This document shows positions 17,639 to 26,248 of a stretch of 64,000 bases of DNA, piece by piece (position 1 is the stretch's first letter; every line of letters starts with the position of its first letter). The translations under genes and the position numbers were made by a program. The notes under the pieces were generated by a model that saw only the letters and a list, made by a program, of their open reading frames with translations, had not been told where the DNA came from and ran no database searches. This DNA is from VFZP01 sp043730365 (GTDB lineage Bacteria; Acidobacteriota; Terriglobia; Bryobacterales; Bryobacteraceae), in assembly GCA_043730365.1 (NCBI GenBank), contig JAYTKJ010000868.1, forward strand, positions 10,452-74,451, written 5' to 3'.

Positions 17639-19936
17639 CTACCCTGGCTCCTCCGGCCACTTATGCCTCGGATACCGCCGCATCAGTTCTTTCCGAATCT
17701 GCGGATACCACTTCACCCAGAATCCCGCCAGGTCCGTCGTAGTCTGGACCGGCCGTTGATTCGGGGCCAGCAAATGCAGCACCACCGGCACTTTGCCGCC
17801 GCCCACGCGCGGCGTCTCCTTGAGTCCAAAAAAATCCTGAAGCCGCGACTCCATCCACGGGTCTTTGTCGCGTGAATAGTTGACGCGCGCTGAGCGGCCC
17901 GACGGGAGCTGCCAGCGCTCCGGCGCCACCAGATCGAGTACCCGCCGCTGCTCAGCCGGCAACTGCCGCATCAACCCGCCCGCCAAGTCCGCCTGCTTGA
18001 GGTCTGCGAAACTACGGAGACCTTCGCAACCCATCGCCAAAGCCGTGTCCAGATCGAGGGCCGGAATCGATGGCGCGTGGCGAGATGCAAACTCGACCCG
18101 CGCCATTAACGCCTCAAGCTCTTCCGGATCCGTGAACCGTTCGACGCCCGCTTCGCGCGCCTTGGCCGCCAGCATCGCGGCGGCCGCTTGTGGATCTACC
18201 GCGCCGCTGCGAGATTCCTCGATCACGAGATTGTCGTAAACCAACGCACTGATTGACTCCACGCGTTCGGCCGTTTTGTTCCACTCGACGCCCGCGCGCT
18301 CCGTGACGCGATCCGGGAACAAGTCAATCAACCATTCAGGCTCGATCGCCGCCGCCAGCCTCACCACCGGCAAACCGCGCTCGCGCCGTTCCTCGATGTC
18401 GATCGCCACGGCAAACTTCGCCTTCGCCAACGCATGCGCGCCTTCCGGCAGCACGGCCGAGCCTCCGCCCGCCAACAGCAATTCACGCCGATCCCGCCGC
18501 CTTGCCACGCGATCGGGAAAGGCACGCAACAAAGCCTGTGGCAAGTCGAGCCGCCCCTTGGCGGGAGCGAGCCGCCGTAGCTGGTCTGCGAGCCGCCGTG
18601 TTTGTGGTGAATCGCTTCGCAAGTCAAGCACGTCGCCAGACTCGGAGCGTTCGCCATTGGAAATCGCCGCTGCAATCGCGCAAGCGTCGCGCCCACCTTC
18701 CAGCACCAGCGTCGCGATGCGAGGATGCAGGGGGAGACGAGTCAACTCGCGGACTCGCTCGAACGCACCCAACCGCCCCAGCATTTGCCTCGCCGCCTCA
18801 ATGGCCGCAGCCGGCGGCGCTTGCAACCACGGCAAGTCCGCCTCGCCGATGTTCATCGACTCAAGCGTCAGCACCAGCCCCGACAATTCGCGTCGTAGAA
18901 TCTCCGGCGTCTCGGCCTCGGGCCGGCGCACGAAATCTTCTTGCGGATACAGCCTTATCACGCGCCCCGGCGCGGTCCTACCAGCGCGCCCGGCCCGCTG
19001 CGCCGCCGAGTTCCTCCCGATGCGCGTCACCTCAAGCGAAGAGATCCCAGTCCACGGCGAGTCCTTCGCGATGCGTGCCAAACCGGAATCGATCACCGCC
19101 GTCACGCCCTCAATGGTCACCGAAGACTCAGCCACGTTGGTGGAGAGAATAATCTTCCGCTGTCCGTTGGCCGCCGGGGTCACAGCTCTATCCTGCTCTT
19201 CGGGGCTCAAGTCGCCGTGCAGAGGAGCCACGAGCGCGCCCATGCGATTGGCCAGCCCTTCACAGGCGCGCATCGTACGGCGAATCTCACCGGCTCCAGG
19301 CAGAAACACCAGCACGTCGCCGGTCAGCGCACCGAGCCGACCGATCGCCGTGGCCACCTGTTCTTCGAGCGGAGCCGGCGAGTGCGGCGTGAAAGCGATG
19401 TCGATTGGATAAAGCCGGCCCTCGCTCCGCATCACCGGGCAGCCGTCCAGATAACTCGACACCGCCGCTCCGTCCAGCGTGGCCGACATCACTACGATGC
19501 GCAGCGGACGCCTTCGCTGTAGCCGCCGCAACAAAGCCAATGCCAAGTCCGCGTCCAAATGCCGCTCATGGAATTCGTCGAGCACCACCGTCTCCACGCC
19601 GCGCAACTCCGGATCGGAAAGCAGCCGCCGTGTCAGCACCCCTTCGGTGAGAAATCGGAGCCGGGTGCGCGGAGAAGCCACCTCTTCGAACCGCACCTGA
19701 TAGCCAACCGTCTCACCCAGAGGTTCGCCCATCTCCTGCGCCACGCGGCGGGAAGCCAGGCGCACGGCCAACCGCCGCGGCTCCAAAACCACCACGCCGC
19801 CAAAGGCCAACAGGGCAGGCGGAACGCGAGTCGTCTTCCCGGCGCCCGGCGGCGCTTCGACCACGAGGTTGAGATTGGTTTTCAGCGAATCGACAATTTG
19901 CGGGATGACCGAGTCGACCGGAAGCAAGATCGGCAA
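17639..19936 (-). CDS. hrpB: ATP-dependent helicase HrpB
   Basis: A 765-aa DEAH/RHA-type helicase. Visible motifs: Walker A 'GAGKTTRVP' (~34-42), DEFH box 'VVLDEFHERHLDADLAL' (HrpB has DEFH instead of DEAH), motif III 'SATLDG', 'STNVAESSVTIEGV', and motif VI 'QRAGRAGR'. The C-terminal HrpB-specific region ends in 'VNYSRDKDPWMESRLQDFFGL' and 'VVLHLLAPNQRPVQTTTDLAGFW', which is diagnostic of HrpB. Role: RNA helicase of incompletely known function. The start is TTG 19,936; the family is usually ~800-830 aa, so the length is slightly short. It is divergent from the 19,966 gene with only 29 bp between. Confidence 0.92.
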   Translation of the reverse strand: MPILLPVDSVIPQIVDSLKTNLNLVVEAPPGAGKTTRVPPALLAFGGVVVLEPRRLAVRLASRRVAQEMGEPLGETVGYQVRFEEVASPRTRLRFLTEGVLTRRLLSDPELRGVETVVLDEFHERHLDADLALALLRRLQRRRPLRIVVMSATLDGAAVSSYLDGCPVMRSEGRLYPIDIAFTPHSPAPLEEQVATAIGRLGALTGDVLVFLPGAGEIRRTMRACEGLANRMGALVAPLHGDLSPEEQDRAVTPAANGQRKIILSTNVAESSVTIEGVTAVIDSGLARIAKDSPWTGISSLEVTRIGRNSAAQRAGRAGRTAPGRVIRLYPQEDFVRRPEAETPEILRRELSGLVLTLESMNIGEADLPWLQAPPAAAIEAARQMLGRLGAFERVRELTRLPLHPRIATLVLEGGRDACAIAAAISNGERSESGDVLDLRSDSPQTRRLADQLRRLAPAKGRLDLPQALLRAFPDRVARRRDRRELLLAGGGSAVLPEGAHALAKAKFAVAIDIEERRERGLPVVRLAAAIEPEWLIDLFPDRVTERAGVEWNKTAERVESISALVYDNLVIEESRSGAVDPQAAAAMLAAKAREAGVERFTDPEELEALMARVEFASRHAPSIPALDLDTALAMGCEGLRSFADLKQADLAGGLMRQLPAEQRRVLDLVAPERWQLPSGRSARVNYSRDKDPWMESRLQDFFGLKETPRVGGGKVPVVLHLLAPNQRPVQTTTDLAGFWVKWYPQIRKELMRRYPRHKWPEEPG

Positions 19937-19965
19937 GCTTATTTGAATATACTGGTTCCAACGCT

Positions 19966-22557
19966 ATGTTGGCCGCGAGCCTTACATTGTCGCTGCTGTT
20001 TCAACCTCAGTTTTTTGAGGAACGCATTCGCCCACTTCTGGCGGCCCGCTGCTTCGGTTGCCATGGCGAGACCAAGGTGAGCAAACTCGGGCTGGACTCG
20101 CGCGAGGGAATGCTGGCCGGTGGGCGTCGCGGCCCTGCCATCGTTCCGGGTGACGCCGCGGCCAGCCGCCTTGTGCAAGCCATTGAGCGCGCGGGTGAAC
20201 TCAAAATGCCGCCCGAGGGCAAACTCGCGGACGCTGAAATAGCCGCGCTCAAGCAATGGATTCAGGCCGGCGCGCCTTGGCCGGCGACCATCAAAACGCT
20301 GGTCACCACGACGGGCAAGATCACCGCCGAGCACCGTAACTGGTGGGCGTTCCGGCCGCTGCCTGAGCCGACCCGTGACGCGGGCATCGACGCGTTCATC
20401 GCCGCCAAGCTTGCCGCCAACAACCTCAAGCCCGTAGGTCCCGCCGATCGCCGCACCCTCATCCGCCGCCTGTCCGTCGATCTTACGGGGCTGCCGCCGA
20501 CGCCCGTCGAAGCCGCTGCCTTCGTCGCCAGCGGCAACGTGCCCGAGGCCGTTGACCGTTTGTTAGCCTCGCCCCGCTTTGGCGAGCGCTGGGGCCGTTA
20601 CTGGCTCGACATCGCGCGCTTTGGCGAGGACGATTTCCGCGGGCTCGATCAGGAGAAGTACCCGAACGCCTGGCGCTACCGCGATTGGGTGATCGAAGCG
20701 CTCAATCGCGACCTACCTTACAGCACCTTCATCAAGGCGCAACTGGCTGGCGATCTGCTGGAGGCCGACGCCGGTTTCGACCTTCGCCCCGCGCTCGGGT
20801 TCCTCGGCCTCGGCCCCTGGCACTACGGAATTTCGCCTCCTCCGCAAGCGCGCGCCGACGAGCGTCATGATCGTGTCGACGCCGTCACCCGCGGCTTCCT
20901 CGGTCTGACCGTCGCCTGCGCCCGCTGCCACGATCATAAGTTCGACCCGATCACCACGCGAGATTACTATGGCCTCGCAGGAGTATTCGCCAGCACCGGT
21001 TATCGCGAGTTTCCACTTGCTTCGCCCGACGTGGTCGCGCGTTATGACGAGCATCAACAGCGGATCAAGGATGCCGAGAAGCCCCTCAGCGAATGGCTGT
21101 CACAACAGAAGTTGCAGCTCGGAGAAATGCTGGCCGCCCAATCTGAGCGCTACATCACGGCCGTGCTGGCTGGCGAATCCAAGGATCTCAACGAGCAGGT
21201 CTTCGAGCGCTGGAAAAAGCTACTGGCCAAGCCCGAGCGCGAGCACAAGCTCTTCGATTCCTGGCGCGAAACCGGCGCGCCGGTCAAGCTCCAGGAACTG
21301 ATCGCATCGGTGATCGCTGAGAAGAAAACGATCGACGAAGAAAAACGCCTGGCTCTTGAGCGCAGCAAGCCCACGCGCGGCGTAAAAACACGCCTGCCGA
21401 ATGGCTTCGAAACCTACGACGACTTCTGTCCTGGTTGTGACGTGGCCGTAGGCCTCACCCAATCGCGGGACCGTTATAAGGTTTGGGAGGATCTCTTCCG
21501 CACGCCGGGCGGCGTCGTGTCGTTCACCGATGTCGAATTTGAAGCGATGCTTTCCGGCGAGTGGAAACGGCATCTGCGCATGCTGCGCGAAGATGTCGAG
21601 CGCCTCAAGAAATCCGCTCCCCCTGCCTATCCGTTCCTGCACGGCGCCGGTGAACGCGAGGATCCGAAAAACCTAAAGATCGCGATCAAAGGCGATCCAT
21701 ACCGTCTGGGCGAAGAGACGCCGAGGCGCTTTATCGAAGTACTCACAGCGGGCACGCCGAAGGCCTGGACATCGGGCAGCGGGCGTCTGGAGTTGGCCGA
21801 AGCCATCGCCGCGCAGCCGCTCACGGCGCGAGTGGCCGCCAATCGGATCTGGATGAAGATGATGGGCCGCCCGCTCGTCCTTTCGCCGAGTAACTTTGGC
21901 CGCTATGGCGATCGCCCGTCGCACCCGGAGCTCCTCGATCATCTGGCGGCCCGCCTGGTGGAACACGGTTGGTCGGTCAAGAAGTTGATCCGGGAAATCG
22001 CACTGTCTGAAACCTACCGGCGCGCGGCCGAGTCCGTGGCAGCCAATGAGAACATCGACGCCGCCAACAAATGGTATTGGCGGGGCAACCGCGAACGTCT
22101 AGATGTGGAAGCTCTTCGCGACGCACTCCTGTTTGCCTCCGGCACGCTGGACCCGCAAGTGGGCGGAGCTTCCGAGGAACTGACACCCGAGTGTCGCCGC
22201 CGCACCGTCTATGGGCGCGTGAGCCGCTTCAAGCTTAACGAAACTCTCCAGCTTTTCGACTTCCCCAATCCCACCACCACCAGCGAGAAACGCGACGTCA
22301 CCCACGTTCCGCTACAGCGGCTCTTTTTTCTCAATAGCGAAATGGTGGCGCGTCAAGCCTCCGCGCTGGCTGCCAGGATCGAGCGCGAAGGCGGCTCGGG
22401 CGACACGGCCCGCCTGAAGTACGCCTACGCGATCCTATTCCAGCGTGAACCTGCCGCAGCCGAGCAAAAGCTGAATCTCGAATTCCTCGCCGAGTCCGGC
22501 TGGAAGCAGTTAGCGCAGGTGTTATTGTCGAGTAACGAGTTCCTGTTCGTGGATTGA
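19966..22557 (+). CDS. PSD1 cytochrome c / DUF1549 / DUF1553 protein
   Basis: 863 aa with a hydrophobic signal-like start (LAASLTLSLLFQ). The N-terminal PSC1 domain has heme motif CFGCH (~residues 28-32) with 'LDSREGMLAGGRRGPAIVPGD' and 'MPPEGKL'. DUF1549 follows (~140-330: 'FIAAKLAANNLKPVGPADRRTLIRRL', 'LLASPRFGERWGRYWLDIARFGE', 'CARCHDHKFDPI' with a CxxCH), then a helical insertion (~370-560) containing an unusual 'FCPGCDVAVG', and a DUF1553 C-terminus ('ANRIWMKMMGRPLVLSPSNFG', 'AESVAANENIDAANKWYWRGNRERLDVEALRDALL', 'LLSSNEFLFVD'). Likely an exported two-heme redox protein. Partner DUF1501 starts 7 bp after the stop. Confidence 0.92.
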   Translation: MLAASLTLSLLFQPQFFEERIRPLLAARCFGCHGETKVSKLGLDSREGMLAGGRRGPAIVPGDAAASRLVQAIERAGELKMPPEGKLADAEIAALKQWIQAGAPWPATIKTLVTTTGKITAEHRNWWAFRPLPEPTRDAGIDAFIAAKLAANNLKPVGPADRRTLIRRLSVDLTGLPPTPVEAAAFVASGNVPEAVDRLLASPRFGERWGRYWLDIARFGEDDFRGLDQEKYPNAWRYRDWVIEALNRDLPYSTFIKAQLAGDLLEADAGFDLRPALGFLGLGPWHYGISPPPQARADERHDRVDAVTRGFLGLTVACARCHDHKFDPITTRDYYGLAGVFASTGYREFPLASPDVVARYDEHQQRIKDAEKPLSEWLSQQKLQLGEMLAAQSERYITAVLAGESKDLNEQVFERWKKLLAKPEREHKLFDSWRETGAPVKLQELIASVIAEKKTIDEEKRLALERSKPTRGVKTRLPNGFETYDDFCPGCDVAVGLTQSRDRYKVWEDLFRTPGGVVSFTDVEFEAMLSGEWKRHLRMLREDVERLKKSAPPAYPFLHGAGEREDPKNLKIAIKGDPYRLGEETPRRFIEVLTAGTPKAWTSGSGRLELAEAIAAQPLTARVAANRIWMKMMGRPLVLSPSNFGRYGDRPSHPELLDHLAARLVEHGWSVKKLIREIALSETYRRAAESVAANENIDAANKWYWRGNRERLDVEALRDALLFASGTLDPQVGGASEELTPECRRRTVYGRVSRFKLNETLQLFDFPNPTTTSEKRDVTHVPLQRLFFLNSEMVARQASALAARIEREGGSGDTARLKYAYAILFQREPAAAEQKLNLEFLAESGWKQLAQVLLSSNEFLFVD

Positions 22558-22564
22558 CAACGCC

Positions 22565-23923
22565 ATGATTTCACGCCGATCACTTCTTGAACAAATGGGC
22601 GCAGGCTTTGCCTGGACGGCCGCGATGGCGTCAGCTTCGCCGCTCGAGTCCAAGAAGACACATCACGAGGCAAAAGCCAAGCGCGTCATCTTTCTCTTTC
22701 TCAACGGCGGGCTTTCTCAGGTAGACACGTTCGATCCCAAGCCCGAGCTGCAGAAGCGGCATGGCCAACCGTTCCCGGGAGGCAATCCACGCACGGAGCG
22801 AACCACCGGCAATCTGCTCGCTTCGCCGTTCCAATTCCGGCGCTGCGGGCAAAGCGGCATTGAAGTCAGTGAGATCTTTCCAGAGCTGGGCAAGATGATT
22901 GACGATGTCTGCGTCGTGCGGTCCACTGTCACCGGCAACCCCATTCATGAGTCGTGCCTCTTCATGATGAACACCGGAGACCTGCAAGCGGGGCGGCCTT
23001 CGATGGGCTCCTGGCTTACTTACGGTTTGGGCACGGTCAATCAGAACTTGCCCGGCTACATCGTGCTGTGTCCGGGTATTCCGGTGGTGGGCCCGCCCTT
23101 GTGGAATTCGGCTTTTCTGCCGGCCGCCTATCAAGGCACCCATATCCGCAACGATGAGACTGACCCGCTCAAGCTGATCCCCAATTTGAAGAACGCAGAA
23201 TGGGGACCGGCCGCGCAGCGCAAGCAACTCGATCTACTTTCTCGACTCAATACGATTCACGCCAAACCCCGCGCGGGCGATGCCGAGCTCGACGCCACCA
23301 TTCAAGCCATGGAAGTGGCGTTCCGGATGCAGTCCGAAGCGCCCGACGTGTTCGACATCTCGAAAGAGCCTGAGTCAACGCGCAAGATGTACGGCGAGGG
23401 CCATTTCGCCCGCGGCTGCTTGCTCGCGCGACGCCTGGTGGAGCGCGGTGTGCGGATGGTGCAGGTCTACTATGGCAATGGTCAGCCTTGGGACAGCCAT
23501 GACGACATATTCGGACATCGCACCCATGCCCAGCACTCTGATCAACCGATAGCCGCGCTGCTCCGCGATCTGAAACAGTGCGGGCTGCTGGATGATACCT
23601 TGGTGATCATCGGCAGCGAATTTGGCCGGACGCCGTCGGTGGAAAACAGTGCGGTGGTGAAGATTCAGAACGGCCGGGATCATAGCCCTTATGGCTTTTC
23701 GACGCTCATGGCCGGAGGCGGGATCAAAGGCGGCATCACCTACGGCGCCACCGATGACTTCGGATTTCATGCCGTCGACAAGCCCGCGCATGTGCATGAC
23801 CTGCACGCCACTGCTCTCCACCTCTTGGGGCTGGATCACACACGTTTAACCTTCCGCTACAGCGGACGCGACTTCCGCCTTACCGACGTAGCCGGCCAGG
23901 TCATTCGCGATATCATTGCCTGA
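22565..23923 (+). CDS. DUF1501 domain-containing protein
   Basis: 452 aa with an 'SRRSLLEQMGAGFAWTAAMASA' Tat-type leader. Core motifs: 'VIFLFLNGGLSQVDTFDPKPEL', 'EIFPELGKMIDDVCVVRSTVTGNPIHE', 'GSWLTYGLG', 'MVQVYYGNGQPWDSHDDIFGH', 'IIGSEFGRTPSVE', 'GRDHSPYGFSTLMAGGGIKGGITYGATDDFGFHAVDKPAHVHDLHATALHLLGLDH'. The last stretch is the canonical DUF1501 C-terminus. Ties to the alkaline phosphatase/sulfatase fold are known; activity is not. It follows the PSD1/DUF1549 gene directly and is followed 6 bp later by an RraA-type gene, an order I have seen in such clusters and which may suggest a catabolic operon. Confidence 0.93.
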   Translation: MISRRSLLEQMGAGFAWTAAMASASPLESKKTHHEAKAKRVIFLFLNGGLSQVDTFDPKPELQKRHGQPFPGGNPRTERTTGNLLASPFQFRRCGQSGIEVSEIFPELGKMIDDVCVVRSTVTGNPIHESCLFMMNTGDLQAGRPSMGSWLTYGLGTVNQNLPGYIVLCPGIPVVGPPLWNSAFLPAAYQGTHIRNDETDPLKLIPNLKNAEWGPAAQRKQLDLLSRLNTIHAKPRAGDAELDATIQAMEVAFRMQSEAPDVFDISKEPESTRKMYGEGHFARGCLLARRLVERGVRMVQVYYGNGQPWDSHDDIFGHRTHAQHSDQPIAALLRDLKQCGLLDDTLVIIGSEFGRTPSVENSAVVKIQNGRDHSPYGFSTLMAGGGIKGGITYGATDDFGFHAVDKPAHVHDLHATALHLLGLDHTRLTFRYSGRDFRLTDVAGQVIRDIIA

Positions 23924-23929
23924 CCGTTT

Positions 23930-24601
23930 ATGAAGAAACTTTGGAAGAACGATAGTGAGCTTTTCACGCTCGCCCGCACTGAATTGTTCACGGCCGTGGT
24001 GGGTGACGTGATGGACAAGCTCAATCTGCGCCGCCAATTTCTCCCGCCGGAGATCCAGCCGTTGGCGCCAGACATGGTCACCATCGGCCGCGCCATGACC
24101 GTCCTCGAGGCTGATTTCTTTGAAGAAGGCGACAAGCCCTTCGGCGTTATGCTGGAGGCGCTGGACGATCTGAAGACGCACGAGGTCTACGTCTGCACCG
24201 GCGGTTCTTTGCGCTACGCGCTATGGGGCGAGTTGATGAGCTTGCGAGCGAGCAAGCTCGGCGCCGCGGGAGCCGTCCTCAATGGCTATTCGCGGGACAC
24301 CAACGGCATTATCGAGCAAAAATTCCCCTGCTTCTCGCGAGGCCGCTACGCGCAGGACCAAGGGCCGCGCGGCAAAGTAGTGGAGTTTCGCGTGCCCATC
24401 GAGATGGACGGTGGCGTTAGAATCGAAACCGGCGACATCGTCTTCGGCGACATTGACGGCGTCTGCGTGATCCCCGCCAAGGCCGAGCGCGAAGTGTTTA
24501 TGCGAGCGATCGAGAAAGCGCGCGGCGAGAAAACCGTGCGGCAGGCGATCGAGGCAGGGATGAGCGCTCAGGCGGCGTTTAAGAAGTTCGGCATTCTCTA
24601 G
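23930..24601 (+). CDS. RraA-family protein (4-hydroxy-4-methyl-2-oxoglutarate aldolase / RraA-like)
   Basis: 223 aa. The fold signature is complete: 'VVGDVMDKLNL', 'IGRAMTVLEADF', 'LGELMSLRASKLGAAGAVLNGYSRDTNGI' with the conserved R-D pair (G-x(~20)-R-D motif), 'PCFSRG', 'VFGDIDGVCVIP' and 'AREVFMRAIEKAR'. RraA-like proteins include class II pyruvate aldolases (HMG/CHA aldolase) and the RNase E regulator RraA; the Gly-rich loop and R-D pair are shared by both. Because no RNase E context exists here and the gene is in a DUF1549-DUF1501 operon, an aldolase or catabolic role is the more likely reading. ATG at 23,930, 6 bp after the previous stop. Its stop overlaps by 4 bp the end of the decayed antitoxin gene. 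Confidence 0.85.
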   Translation: MKKLWKNDSELFTLARTELFTAVVGDVMDKLNLRRQFLPPEIQPLAPDMVTIGRAMTVLEADFFEEGDKPFGVMLEALDDLKTHEVYVCTGGSLRYALWGELMSLRASKLGAAGAVLNGYSRDTNGIIEQKFPCFSRGRYAQDQGPRGKVVEFRVPIEMDGGVRIETGDIVFGDIDGVCVIPAKAEREVFMRAIEKARGEKTVRQAIEAGMSAQAAFKKFGIL

Positions 24602-24918
24602 CTCCGCTTCGCTTCTCGCTGTATCCCCTCGGCGATCCACATTCGCAATTGCGTCTGGTACCCAACCGATTTCCTTGCGGCGATCTTCTTGGCCGCTACA
24701 ATCTGTTCGGGAACGAGACGAATAGAGATTGGACGCTTGGCTTTTGCATGACGCTATCGAATAGCCATTGCAAGAGGCCCCGGCATTTTCCCCGGCTTGG
24801 CTTCGGGCAACTGCTCCCAGATTTCACCCACTGAGTGCTTGTCAAAATACTCGGCCGCCGCCTTGTCCGAGCGAAATTGTGGGAGGGGAAGCTTCGCGGG
24901 GGGTAACGTTTTTCTCAT
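24598..24918 (-). pseudogene. CopG-like antitoxin interrupted by an in-frame TAG
   Basis: Starting at ATG 24,918, 9 bases after the toxin stop, the frame gives 54 residues ('LPPAKLPLPQFRSDKAAAEYF', 'HSVGEIWEQLPEAKPGKMP') and then TAG at 24,754-24,756. The same frame then continues uninterrupted for 51 residues reading 'RPISIRLVPEQIVAAKKIAARKSVGYQTQLRMWIAEGIQREAKR', an obvious ribbon-helix-helix DNA-binding domain of the CopG/BrnA-type antitoxin, before TAG at 24,598-24,600. The N-terminal half alone lacks the DNA-binding domain, and no start codon of any use precedes the RHH part. The end overlaps the convergent RraA-like gene by 4 bp. Either a pseudogene or an amber error in sequence. Confidence 0.7.
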
Positions 24919-24927
24919 ATTGCTCGC

Positions 24928-25190
24928 TTACTTCCGGCGGAATTGCCGCCGTTCGTTATCTTCCATGTTGCGCGCGGTGATGACACGGATCTTTCCAGTC
25001 GGTAAGCGACGGAACACCACGAAACCAGTCGTCCATCAAGGGTTGCACCAAGAGCGATGTAGCGTTGATCCCCACTTCGCCGAATCTTGTATGCGCCCAC
25101 AAAAACTTCTTCGACTTCTTCAGCTGTAAAGTCGTGCTGTCCGATGTGGAAGATGTTCGCGTCATCCCAGTCAAAGCCAGTTGGCCACAA
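24928..25190 (-). pseudogene. brnT: BrnT-family toxin, broken by a one-base frameshift
   Basis: Start TTG 25,190 (no good ribosome site seen). The first frame reads 'FDWDDANIFHIGQHDFTAEEVEEVF' and 'GDQRYIALGATLDGRLV', typical of BrnT ribonuclease toxins (N-terminal F-x-W-D, E-E-x-x-x-V-F). At about 25,025 the expected family continuation is in the next frame: 'FRRLPTGKIRVITARNMEDNERRQFRRK' with TAA at 24,928-24,930. Adding one T to the TTT run there restores a single frame. As given, the ORF continues instead with an unrelated tail to 24,915. It precedes the antitoxin by 9 bases, in the usual toxin-first order of brnTA. Both genes of the pair are damaged. Confidence 0.75.
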
Positions 25191-25221
25191 TCAGAGAGTA
25201 GCAAAATGTATATACAGAGCG

Positions 25222-26169
25222 CTACGGTGTGGAATGGTTACTTCCACCTCGTACCAGCGGCGTCACCGTCACCTTGCGAAACTCCACCGGCCCATGGTCC
25301 CCCTGCAACATCAGCGGGCCCGGCTGGTCTTCGTTGGGATCCGTCGCCATCGCCGTGTAACCCTCCACGTCCTTCTTCTCGATCAACTTCTTACCGTTCA
25401 ACACCACCGTAACCTCTCGCCCGATGAAGCGGATATCGAAGCTCTGCCAGGCCTCGGGCGCCAGCGTCGCGTTGACGGCCGGCGCAATGCGCGAGTACAG
25501 CGCGCCATTGGAGTGCTTTGACGGCGCCTCGCCCTGATCGCCATAAATTTGCACCTCATACCGCCCGCGCAGGCCCACACCGGAGTTTGAATGGTGACCC
25601 ACCCGGAATTCGATATGCAGGTCGAAATTCCAGAACTTCTGCTCTGATGCGATATCCGGAGCCTTGCCCACGCCGTTCTTCATCGCACCGCCGTCGATCT
25701 TCCACTCATCGATGGAGCGGTTTGGCACCGTTACGCGCCAGCCGTTGAGGTCACGCCCATTGAACAATTCAACCGCTTTCTGTTTCATCCATTTTCCGTC
25801 GTCCACGTCGGTGATCTCCGGCGCGTGGGAGCCACCAAACGTACGGGTAACTTTTCCCGCGACGTCGAGGTTGCCCGTCAATTTGCCGCCCTCAACGCGG
25901 GCGCGGTAGACGCCCGGCTGGGTGGCGCTCTGAAACTCCCAAATCAATTCATTGCCGTGCACCGCGATCTTCGGAACCGGGTCCAACTGGCCGCCGGGCG
26001 CGCCAACAAACTCGCCCTGAACCTTGGGCGTCCCGGCCCCGGCAATCTTGAGCCACCAGACCCGGCCGCGCGGGTCGCCCTGAACGCTGAGGATCCAGCG
26101 GCCGTTAAAGTCCGCAACTGCAGCGGACAGCGAAGCAACTGCCCATAGAGAAAGAAGGAGGAGGCGCAT
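25222..26169 (-). CDS. DUF1080 (3-keto-disaccharide hydrolase-type) exported protein
   Basis: 315 aa with a Sec signal (RLLLLSLWAVASLSAAVA). The C-terminal half is a DUF1080 jelly-roll: 'ELFNGRDLNGWRV', 'SEQKFWNFDLHIEFRVGHHSNSGVGLRGRYEVQI', 'APEAWQSFDIRFIGREVTVVLNGKKLIEKKDV' and 'PLMLQGDHGPVEFRKVTV'. Residues ~20-120 form an additional beta domain with 'ADFNGRWILSVQGDPRGR', seen in several acidobacterial DUF1080 proteins. DUF1080 proteins bind or cleave sugars (3-keto-glucoside hydrolysis in some); the precise activity here is not known. Its ATG lies within 10 bp of a strong -10-like box and the 79-bp space to padR is shared. Confidence 0.88.
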   Translation of the reverse strand: MRLLLLSLWAVASLSAAVADFNGRWILSVQGDPRGRVWWLKIAGAGTPKVQGEFVGAPGGQLDPVPKIAVHGNELIWEFQSATQPGVYRARVEGGKLTGNLDVAGKVTRTFGGSHAPEITDVDDGKWMKQKAVELFNGRDLNGWRVTVPNRSIDEWKIDGGAMKNGVGKAPDIASEQKFWNFDLHIEFRVGHHSNSGVGLRGRYEVQIYGDQGEAPSKHSNGALYSRIAPAVNATLAPEAWQSFDIRFIGREVTVVLNGKKLIEKKDVEGYTAMATDPNEDQPGPLMLQGDHGPVEFRKVTVTPLVRGGSNHSTP

Positions 26170-26177
26170 CGGATCAC

Positions 26178-26207
26178 AGTATAGCTACGCCAACTATAAC
26201 GTTTCAA
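26178..26207 (-). promoter_or_regulatory. Probable promoter of the DUF1080 gene
   Basis: Reading the (-) strand, TTGAAA at 26,202-26,207 and TATACT at 26,178-26,183 are separated by 18 bp, both five-of-six matches to the sigma-70 consensus. Transcription would begin near 26,171, so the mRNA has almost no leader before ATG 26,169. Confidence 0.5.
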
Positions 26208-26247
26208 AGTATAGTGTGTCAGAGTATACTTCGATCAGATAGATCGA
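26193..26247 (+). promoter_or_regulatory. padR promoter with three dyad operators
   Basis: Three dyads lie side by side: ACTATA/TATAGT (26,193-26,198 and 26,210-26,215), AGTATACT (26,223-26,230, perfect 8-bp palindrome) and TCGATC/GATCGA (26,231-26,247, 6-bp arms around AGATA). The middle one includes a -10 box TATACT, 17 bp after TTTCAA at 26,202-26,207; the latter is also the -35 of the divergent promoter. ACTATA/TATAGT dyads of this spacing are plausible PadR operators, consistent with autoregulation and control of the permease. Confidence 0.45.
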
Positions 26248-26248
26248 T

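Noticed and set aside
18276..19412. A 378-codon (+) frame opposite hrpB
   Set aside because: Mirrors the codon structure of hrpB; the translation is Arg/Ser/Pro-rich without domains.
24915..25190. The 91-codon frame as an intact short BrnT
   Set aside because: The last ~34 residues of this frame have no similarity to BrnT, whereas the next frame does. The gene is frameshifted.
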